Origin: Acanthamoeba castellanii str. Neff
Taxonomy: Eukaryota; Discosea; Longamoebia; Acanthamoebidae
Reading direction: 5' to 3'
Assembly (NCBI RefSeq): GCF_000313135.1
Contig: NW_004457475.1
Span: 1-27,375, forward strand
DNA: 27,375 bases
Shown: positions 20,501 to 27,375 of the stretch, in pieces
Layout of the letters: each line of letters begins with the position of its first letter
Numbering within the stretch: position 1 is the first letter of the stretch
Notes under the pieces: model-generated
The model's input: only the letters and a program-made list of their open reading frames with translations
The model's database searches: none
What the model was told of the DNA's origin: nothing
Translations under genes and position numbers: made by a program

Positions 20501-21104
20501 CTTCGCCAGCGCGTCGCCGATCACCTCGGCCGCCGCGCCGCACTCCTACGGCATCCCCACCTCGCCTCAGCGCGACTCCAGGCCCAAGCAGCCCGAGCAT
20601 CGTGCCGCAGCGGCTTCGCCCTACAGGCCGTCGCCGCTCAGCGCCACCCTGCCCATGCCGGCGACGTCGTTTGTCACCTCGTCGTCGCAGCTCAGCGAGG
20701 CCGTCGAGCAGAGCCTCAAGCAAGGTAGCAACCCACGTGTGCGCTGTGTGCGGTGGTGAGTGCGGCGTATTTCTCAACACTTTTGTTTGTTCTATTCTAC
20801 GCACAGTGTTCTCGTCGGGCAAGCCGCCGCAGTCGCGCATGGCCAAGCTATTGCTCCTGGTGTCGATGCTCTTCAAGGCGCAGCGCATCACGGCGCAGGA
20901 GAAGAGCGCGCTCAAGGACCTCATCATCCAGGACCACGAGGCGCTCGTGTGCGCCCTCGAGGCCTTCGAGACGGAGAAGGACTTTGATGAACTCGAGGAC
21001 ACCCTCCACCGCATCTGCCAGAGTACGTACCACCGGTCTCGCGTTGGGTTGTTGTGTGCCGTGTCTGACTGGCGTTGTCTTCGCTCCACTGCGCAGTGAA
21101 CTGA
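13965..21104 (+). CDS. Giant PARP fusion: BRCT-WGR-PARP catalytic-FG-UBL-UBL-H1-like-NTase-like
   Basis: Seventeen exons: 13965-14078, 14226-14400, 14475-14537, 14622-14787, 14859-15539, 15768-16066, 16146-16301, 16390-17114, 17221-17460, 17575-18197, 18308-18547, 18639-19006, 19082-19202, 19294-19802, 19888-20724, 20807-21022 and 21097-21104. Every junction keeps phase, giving about 1,846 aa. Domains: BRCT (1-95, THLVTTAQE and NDNFIHDSV); WGR-type (118-245, with YGR for WGR); PARP regulatory helices (275-390); ADP-ribosyltransferase (400-600) with His470 in LLFHGSK, Tyr509 in GAGLYFGG and Glu578 in [14 protein letters not shown]-like and [12 protein letters not shown] segments make it closest to vault PARP (PARP4). 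Then FG repeats (623-750), UBL1 (752-825), ubiquitin-like UBL2 (832-907, ending LRGF, no diglycine), Lys/Ala-rich and acidic blocks (910-1050), an NTase-like domain (about 1160-1370, GGS at 1186 and DVD at 1205-1207), further FG/Ser-rich sequence, and C-terminal helices (1774-1846). A nuclear poly(ADP-ribosyl)ating enzyme is inferred. Confidence 0.85.
15122..15145. repeat. TCG trinucleotide run coding poly-Ser in PARP
   Basis: TCGTCG units encode a Ser run in the linker between the WGR-type and regulatory domains. Confidence 0.8.
16600..16985 (+). repeat. Imperfect tandem repeat coding FG motifs
   Basis: Copies of GGCTTCAGCTTTGGCAGCTC start near 16605, 16698, 16824 and 16910, with interleaved AGCTTCGGCTTTGGT copies. 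The product alternates GFSFGSS and SFGFGGS with Ala/Pro/Thr/Ser spacers, the composition of GLFG/FxFG nucleoporins. The copies are close enough at DNA level to suggest recent expansion. Confidence 0.88.
17484..17522. repeat. GGT/GGC trinucleotide run in the UBL2 intron
   Basis: GGTGGTGGTGGC then GGC repeats, ending in GGCGGG, lie within the 114-bp intron (17461-17574) that splits the second ubiquitin-like domain. Confidence 0.9.
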
Positions 21105-21511
21105 GGGAAACCAACTGAGTGTCGCCCGAGCGAGCCCCTCCTTGTACCTTCTGCGAGAGGATTAACACACCTTTGTTGCCTATTCGCTCACGGAGTTCTG
21201 CCAACTCGCAGTCGACTGGCTTTTTATGTGGGGCAGTTTTCTGATTGGGCCAGAGTTTAAAGGGGCCGACGGAACGTGATTGGTCAAAAATCGCACAGAG
21301 GGCACTTTAGGCAGTCCCGCTCTCCGCCGGGCTTCGGAACCATCATACTGCGGACTCTTCCGGCGAGCAGCAGCAACACGGCACCACTTCCTCTTCTTCT
21401 TCGACTGCGCTTCAGCATAATAACACCAGCCCCGAGCGAAGCCGTCTTGCAAGACCACTTTACACTTTTCCACTTCAACACGTTATCGAACACTCACTCA
21501 CACAAAGCTAG
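21105..21511 (+). promoter_or_regulatory. Upstream region of the ABCG gene with two CCAAT boxes
   Basis: This 407-bp region follows the PARP stop. Two inverted CCAAT boxes (ATTGG at 21244-21248 and 21279-21283) are 35 bp apart, about 230-270 bp before the ABCG ATG, and suit an NF-Y-type site for the ABCG gene. A pyrimidine-rich stretch (CTTCCTCTTCTTCTTCG) lies at about 21386-21410. No gene is seen. Confidence 0.4.
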
Positions 21512-24338
21512 ATGAACGCCAGCGACGACGAGCGGGAGCTTGCAGGGCAAGAGATGCAGCGCCGGAGCGACCTGGAGCTCGGCTCCAGCGATGACAGCGA
21601 GGAAGGGGCGAGGAAGTATGACAAGGAAGGGGACTCGGAAGGTGATCACGAGACCGACGACGAAGTCGATGGAGAGTCAGAGCTGGCCAAGCGAGGAGCC
21701 AAGAAGTTCATTCCGGTGACGCTGGCCTTCAAGAACCTGTTCTACTCGGTCCAGGTGCGCAAGGGCAAGAACCCTTTCCAGAAGAAGCAAAAGAAGACCC
21801 TGCTCAAGGACCTCCACGGCGAGCTGCGACCGGGCGAGGTCACCGCCATTATGGGTCCCTCCGGTACCCCCCCCCTCCCCAACCTCCATCTTCATCCTTC
21901 ATCTTTACCACTACTTCATCAAAAGATATATGTTTATATTTAACATTTCATTTCTCTTTTTTTTTCGTTTTGGTGGGTAGGAGCGGGCAAGACGACGCTG
22001 CTCAACCTACTGGCCGGCCGCGTGCAGGGCGGCAAGACCAAGGGCTCGCTCACGGTCAACGACTTCCCCAAGGACCACATTTCCAGCCGCCGGTGGCAGC
22101 GACTGAGCTCCTACGTCATGCAGGTATCGTACATATTCATCAGATAGAAAGTGGATATTTTTCTGCACTGTATGTTAATATACTCGTGTATGTGGACAGG
22201 ACGACGTGATGTACCCGATGCTGACGCCGCGCGAGACGTTCTGGTTCTCGGCGCAGCTCAAGCTGCCCCTGACCGAGCGCAACAAGAAGGCCAAGGTCGA
22301 CGCGCTCATCGAGGAGCTGGGACTGGAGAAGTGCCAGAGGACCAAGATCGGCAACGCCGAGCAGCGCGGCATCTCGGGCGGACAGCGGAAGCGGGTGAGC
22401 ATCGGCATGGAGATGATCACCGACCCGTCGATCCTCTTCCTCGACGAGCCCACCTCTGGTTCGTTGTTGGCCACTTTTTGTTGCTTTCGATCGAAAACCA
22501 TCCACAGCGCTCGAGCTTATATTCCCTCGTTTCCCATTGGACAGGGCTGGACTCCTCGACTTCCTATTCGCTGGTGGAAAAGCTGCGGCACCTGGCCGCC
22601 ATGGGCCGCACCATCGTGACCACCATCCACCAGCCCAGCACCGACATCTTCTTCAAGTTCGACCGCCTGATGCTGCTGGCCGACGGCCACATGGTCTACA
22701 ACGGACCCACCAAAGACGTCGTGGCCTACTTCGCCAAGCTCGGCTACACCTGCCCCCAGTACACCAACCCCGCCGAGTTCATCAGTACGTCTCGCCTTTA
22801 TCTTTTATTATCTTTTTAACTATCATCTTTTTTATTGTTTTATTATTAACAATATTAACATTTTTTATTTATTTTATCACGTAGTGAACCTGGTGAAGGC
22901 GGACAGCTACATTTCGAGCAAAGAAGACGGGGAGGAGAGGCTCAAGCATCTGATCAGGGCCTTCCGGGCCGATAACAACCTGCCCGAGCTGACCGAAGAC
23001 GGCGGGGCCTACGCCGACGGCATCAAGCGCAGCGGCGGCAGTGACACCAAGCTCAAGAAGAGGAAGATGATGAAGAAGAAGCGGCACCACCATCGCGATG
23101 GTGATGAAGACGTGTCGAAGATTCCGGTCACGAGCGGACCCAACTTTCTCTACCGATGGGGCCTGCTCTGTCTCCGTTCGGGCATCATGCAGCTCCGCGA
23201 CCCGCTGCAGGTCCCCGCTCGGCTCATCCAGGCCCTGTTCCTCGCCTTCCTCGTGGGCTTCCTCTACCTCCAGGTACTCCTTCGCCTCATGCGCGACACA
23301 CACACACGCGTGCACACACACACCACACACCGCACACACGCACACACCACACACACTACACACACCACTCACACCACACACACGCGTGCACACACACCAC
23401 ACACGCACACACACACGCGACTAAACATTTGTATGGTGGCCACAACCAACAGATTGGGGACAACCAGCGGAGCATTGCGGACAGGCAGGGCTCGCTGTTC
23501 TTCGTGGTGATGTCGCTGTCCATGGGGCCGATGATGGGCTGCCTGGTGGTGTTCCAGGCCGAGCGGGTGATCTTCATTCGCGAGCACTCGACCGGCTGCT
23601 ACAGCACGCTGGCCTACTACCTCGCCAAGGTCTTCGCCGACATCCCCGCCCTCCTTGTGGTGCCGATCGTGCAAGGCACCATCTCCTACTGGATGGTGGG
23701 GTACCAGTCGGCGGCCGACCGGTACTTCATCTTCATCGCCGCCTGTATCGCCGTGACGCTGGTGGCCCACGCCCTGGGCCTGTCGATCAGCGCCGGCGCG
23801 CCGAACTTGGACGTGTCGATGGCCATCTCGCCCATCCTCTTCATTCCTCTCATGCTCCTCGGCGGCTTCTACCTGAGCGACGACTCCATTCCCAAGTGGC
23901 TCATATGGTACGTTATTTATATGAAATTATTATTACATTCAATCTGCCTATGTGCTCACAACATGTTTAAACATGTGATTGTGTGATTGTGCATACCAGG
24001 ATCAAGTACTTCTCGCCGTTCAAGTATGCCTTCAACATTGTGGCGAGGAACGAGTTTGAGGGCCTCACCTTCACCTGCGACCCCGACCCCACGGAAGCCT
24101 GCACACCGAGTACGTGGCCCTCCGGGCTTGTCTGTTATCTTTCTTTGTCTTGAGCTCGGCCACTCACTCTTTGCTTTCCGTTCACACAGCTGGTGAGAAA
24201 GTGTTGCACAACCTGAACCTTGACAACGACGAAGGGAGCTTATGGGCCTCCTTCCTCTTCCTGCTCATGCAGTACTGCTTCTTCCACACACTCGCCTACG
24301 TTCTGCTGCGCCTCACCGCCGGTCGGAGGAAGGCCTAA
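21512..24338 (+). CDS. ABCG-family half-transporter
   Basis: Eight exons: 21512-21863, 21981-22123, 22200-22458, 22545-22784, 22885-23273, 23453-23907, 24000-24109 and 24190-24338, about 698 aa, phases consistent. An acidic N-terminus of about 65 residues precedes the ATPase domain: Walker A GPSGAGKTT (115-123, split by intron 1), Q-loop YVMQDD, signature ISGGQRKRVSIG (223-234), Walker B ILFLDEPTSG (243-252) and H-loop TTIHQPS (His280). The domain order, ATPase before membrane part, is that of ABCG (White) half-transporters, which dimerise to export lipids or other hydrophobic compounds. A Lys/His-rich cytosolic linker follows, then six predicted membrane segments, starting at LIQALFLAFLVGFLYLQ and continuing through QGSLFFVVMSLSMGPMMG, an ER-like REHSTGCYS loop, and ILFIPLMLLGGFYL. 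The protein ends in YVLLRLTAGRRKA. The substrate cannot be told. Two inverted CCAAT boxes upstream may drive it. Confidence 0.92.
23281..23425. repeat. CA/ACACGCG microsatellite in ABCG intron 5
   Basis: A run of CACACA with CACCACAC and ACGCGTGCACAC variants fills most of intron 23274-23452, between the first membrane segment and the rest of the membrane domain. Confidence 0.9.
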
Positions 24339-24364
24339 CAGCCTCAGGACTAACAAACATTTGT

Positions 24365-24410
24365 ACACATAAACATCAAAGGTTCAACATACACATAAAC
24401 ATCAAAGGTT
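24365..24410. repeat. Direct repeat in the ABCG 3' region
   Basis: ACACATAAACATCAAAGGTT occurs at 24365-24384 and again at 24391-24410, period 26 bp, just after the ABCG stop, in the 178-bp convergent gap before the next gene. Confidence 0.9.
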
Positions 24411-24475
24411 GTTTTTTTAATTGGCACAAACAAACACATTGAAAGGTAAATACGCGGTTAATATGTTGGTACAAA

Positions 24476-24481
24476 TTTATT
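24476..24481 (-). terminator. Poly(A) signal AATAAA (minus strand)
   Basis: TTTATT on the plus strand, about 36 bp beyond the TAA of the kinase-cyclase gene. Confidence 0.5.
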
Positions 24482-24516
24482 GATATGTTACAAGTACACG
24501 TAAGCTGCGATGCTCT

Positions 24517-27375
24517 TTAGGCGAGGGTGTCGGCGTGGTCGCTACCAAGCAGGCCGTCGAAGAAGGTCACCAGCTCCTCCATGGACGGCCGCTTGTGCGG
24601 CTTCTCGTGCCAGCACTTCTTCACCATCTTGGCCACGGCCTCGGGGCAGTCGCCGGGGATCTGCGGCCGCCGGCCCTCGAGCACGTCCAGCGACACGCCC
24701 ATGAAGTTGCGCCCGGCGAAGGGCTGCTTGCGGGTGATGACCTCCCACATGATTATGCCGAAGCTGTAGACATCGGCCTTCTCGCTGTACTTCTCGCCCT
24801 TGATGACTTCGGGCGCCGTCCAGCAGGGCGTGCCGCAGCGCGTCATCGTCATGTTGTCCTCCTTGATGCGCGCCAGTCCGAAGTCGGCCACCTTCAAGCT
24901 CCCGTTCTCGTCCACCTTTACATTTCACATTTGATCATAAAATTTAGCGCACGACACGACAAGCACGACAGCACGACACACAACGCACACGACACATTGA
25001 AGGGCTTGATGAACGGTACCAGGAGGTTGGAGGGCTTGAGGTCGCGGTGGATAATGCACGGCTCGAGCGAGTGGAGGTAGTTGACCCCGACCGCCGCGCT
25101 CCGCAGCATCTTGAGCCGCTTCTTCCACTCGAGCTTGACCGTCGCGTTGCCCAGGATGTCGGCCAAGCTGCCCGACGCCATGAACTCGGTCAGGATGCAC
25201 ATGTTGGGCCTCTTCAAGCACGCTCCTGCATTCATCCATTCCCGAACATTGTGAGCCTATGCGTGCGTGGTGTGCGGTGGTGCGTGTGCGTGTGCGTGTG
25301 CGAGCGTGTGGTGTGTGCGTGTGCGGTGTTGGTGCATGTACCGATGAAGAGGACGATGTTGGGGTGATGGAGCTCGGAGAGGAAGGCCATTTCCGACCGG
25401 AACTCGAGCAGCCGCCGCTCGTCGAGCTTCTGGTTGATGAACCGCTTGACGGCCACCTCGACGCCCTTCCACCGGCCGCGGTAGACCACGCCGTATGAGC
25501 CCATGCCCACCTGCTTGCCCAGCTGCACCTCGTGGAAGTCGATCACCCAGCGGCACAGGTTGGCCGACGTCAGGAAAGTGTCCTCCTTGTACTTGAGGCC
25601 CTCGCCCACCATGGTGCCCAGCTCCTGCTCGCCGTCGCTGTCGCTATGGCTGCCGCTGCCGTGCGACTTGCCGCCGCTCTGGGTGCTCCGGGTGCCTTCG
25701 CTGGCCGGTGCGACGCCGCCGAAGAATCGGGCCTCGAGGCTGCGGATCTTGAGCTCATAGACGGTCACGCCTGCGTTCACCACTCATGAGCAGATCGCAC
25801 GACACACACGACACGCGGGGGGCGACAAGCGCACCAGCGGGGGAAGGGGCGGCCTCGAATCGGCCTAGCTTGATGAACCGCCTCGGCTCCTGCGCCAGCT
25901 CGGAGCCCCTCAACTTTTCGTACACCTCGCGCGTCACCAGCACCTACAAAAACAAAACAAAACAAAACAAAACACGTTTAGTTTCGACACAGCAGCGTGT
26001 GCGTGCGGTGGTGCGTGTGCGTACCTGGCCGCCGTGGGTGATGGTGGTGAGGTGGGCCGCGATGTTGACTACCGAGCCGTGGTACTCCACCCGCCGGGTC
26101 ACGGCGTCGCGCAGCCGCCGCGGCTCGCCGAAGTGGACGCCCATGCGCACCCGGAGGCCCTTGAAGATGAGCCGATCGTCCACGTCGCCCCACTCTTCCG
26201 CCGCGCCCGGGTGGGCCACCAGCGCCTCGGGCCACTCCACGCCCAGTAGCGCCTGCTGCGCCTCCATGCACCACTCCACCGCGCGCGCCGCGTCGCCGAA
26301 CGCCACGCAAAACGAGCCCTCGCCGCTGTTGCCACCACCAACCGCCGCATTGCCATTCTTGCCGCCGCCGCCGCCGCCTGAAAAGCGGACCTCGTAGCCG
26401 TGGTGCTTGACCAAGAGCGCCCGCAGGAGCTCGTTGTGGAGCACCATCGCGCGCAGCATGGCCTCCGAGTCAAACTCCCACAGCGATGCGGCGCGCGTGA
26501 CATCGGTGAACACGATCGCCATGGCACCATCGGGCGGCTTGACGGCGCCGGTCTTCTGATCGACCGACGACGCGCTGCTGCCGCTGTTGCTGCCCGAGAC
26601 CGAGTGGGTCGGCAGCGACCACGACCCGGTCGTGTTCATCTGCGTCATCGAAGTCGTGCCGGGGGTCGACGAGCCCGACGATGACGAGGACTTGGAGGTG
26701 TTGGTGGCAGTACCGGTCTCGCCGCCGGTGAGCGACGACAGGCGGGTCATGATCTCCAGAAACGTGGGCCTGATGATCGGGTCCCTGTGCCAGCAGTTCC
26801 GCATCAGATCGATGTAGTCCGTCGCGCCCGTCATCGCGCTGCTGTTGAGCGCGACCGAAGTGTCGGCGGGCACGGTCGGGCGCAGGTCGTCGCGCAGCAC
26901 GGCCACGGCCACGGCGGCCGGGCTGAGGCCGTAGTAGGGCATGTCGCGCGTGAGCAGCTCCCACAGGATGATGCCAAAGGCGTAGACGTCGGTCAGAATG
27001 AAGTCGACGCCGTTGGCCTCGGCCAGGATCTCGGGGGCGCTCCAGTGCACGCTGCCGATCTGCCCGGCGTCGTCGTCGTTCTTGAGGCTGGCCTTGAACT
27101 TGGTCAACCCGAAATCGCTCACCTTTGTGCCACCACACGTCAGTATGCGTGTGTGCGTGTGTGCGTGTGCGGTGTGTGTGTGTGTGTGTACGGTGGGTGC
27201 GTGTGTGTGCGTGTGTTATTGTTCAGCGGGAGCGCACACCTTGACGTTCCATTTGGAGTCGAGGAGCAGGTTCATGGACTTGAGGTCGCGGTGCACGACG
27301 CCCGACGAGTGGAGGAAGTGCATGCCCTTGGCCGTCTGGTAGGCCATCTTGGTCTTCAGCACGAACGGAATCTCG
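24517..27375 (-). CDS. TKL kinase / class III cyclase-like / TKL kinase fusion (5' part missing)
   Basis: Exons on the minus strand: from the window edge 27375-27240, then 27122-26025, 25943-25835, 25770-25342, 25225-25020 and 24915-24517, about 792 residues visible, phases consistent. Kinase 1 enters mid-domain with [35 protein letters not shown] and [14 protein letters not shown], a tyrosine-kinase-like (TKL) type. A Ser/Thr-rich linker leads to a class III nucleotide cyclase-like domain: [53 protein letters not shown] and [19 protein letters not shown]. Kinase 2 is complete: [44 protein letters not shown] and RPSMEEL. Such fusions are known from Acanthamoeba, where an upstream ligand-binding region and membrane helix may precede kinase 1; neither is in view. 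The cyclase lacks usual active-site residues (see findings), so it may be regulatory. Confidence 0.88.
26361..26379. repeat. GCC run coding poly-Gly in the cyclase domain
   Basis: Six GCC units (GGC on the coding strand) encode a Gly run, followed toward the C-terminus by a Gly/Asn-rich insert, within the strand that normally carries the second metal-binding Asp. Confidence 0.85.
27135..27220. repeat. GT-rich microsatellite in a kinase-cyclase intron
   Basis: GTGTGCGTGTGTGC and GTGTGTGTGT runs occupy the intron 27123-27239; the transcript strand is CA-rich. A similar GTGCGTGTGCG run lies in the intron 25226-25341. Confidence 0.88.

Noticed and set aside
23281..23425. Short spaced repeats that could suggest a CRISPR array
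   Set aside because: They are CA microsatellite variants in an intron without unique spacers of fixed length, and the genome is eukaryotic.
24365..24410. Direct repeat as a target-site duplication of a mobile element
   Set aside because: The copies are only 26 bp apart and enclose no element; a tandem duplication explains them.

Overview
The window looks like nuclear DNA of a free-living amoeba close to Acanthamoeba. Coding DNA is GC-rich. Almost every gene is cut by many short introns, most with GTACG- or GTGCG-type donors and YAG acceptors, and the domain sets (NDR kinase, PARP, TKL kinase-cyclase, ABCG half-transporter) fit that group. The genus is inferred from style and remembered families, not from a search. 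I built gene models by hand: exons were chained only where splice sites and reading phase agreed.

Left part (1-7157). After an AT-richer stretch with a partial ORF end and a cluster of palindromes (1-750), four genes lie on the minus strand. In transcription order they are: an NDUFAF6-type mitochondrial complex I assembly factor (7157-5069), an unknown multi-membrane protein (4896-2780), a short F-box protein (2356-1776), and an unknown helical protein (1840-751) whose start overlaps the F-box frame. Their introns are loaded with CA and ACACG-type simple repeats.

Middle (7158-13515). A 341-bp divergent promoter region separates NDUFAF6 from a 13-exon NDR/LATS-family AGC kinase (7499-9936, plus). 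Next comes a 7-exon scaffold-like protein with an acidic coiled coil, two IQ motifs, an RPEL-like motif and a C-terminal FYVE-like zinc finger (10402-13515).

Centre (13965-21104). A 17-exon gene with all phases consistent encodes a predicted 1,846-residue poly(ADP-ribose) polymerase. The order is BRCT, WGR, PARP regulatory domain, PARP4-like catalytic domain with H-Y-E residues, FG repeats like those of nucleoporins, two ubiquitin-like domains, a histone-H1-like Lys/Ala region, a nucleotidyltransferase-like domain, more FG-containing low complexity, and a helical C-terminus. This fusion is the most striking object in the window.

Right part (21512-27375). An ABCG half-transporter (plus) converges on the 3' part of a TKL kinase / class III cyclase-like / TKL kinase fusion (minus, 5' end outside the window) whose cyclase domain seems to have lost key residues.

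The genes do not form an operon and share no obvious pathway. Calcium, actin, phosphoinositide and kinase signalling (NDR kinase, IQ/RPEL/FYVE protein, kinase-cyclase) recur, and the PARP fusion points to nuclear ADP-ribose and ubiquitin-linked signalling. I found no tRNA, rRNA, CRISPR array or recognisable transposon.
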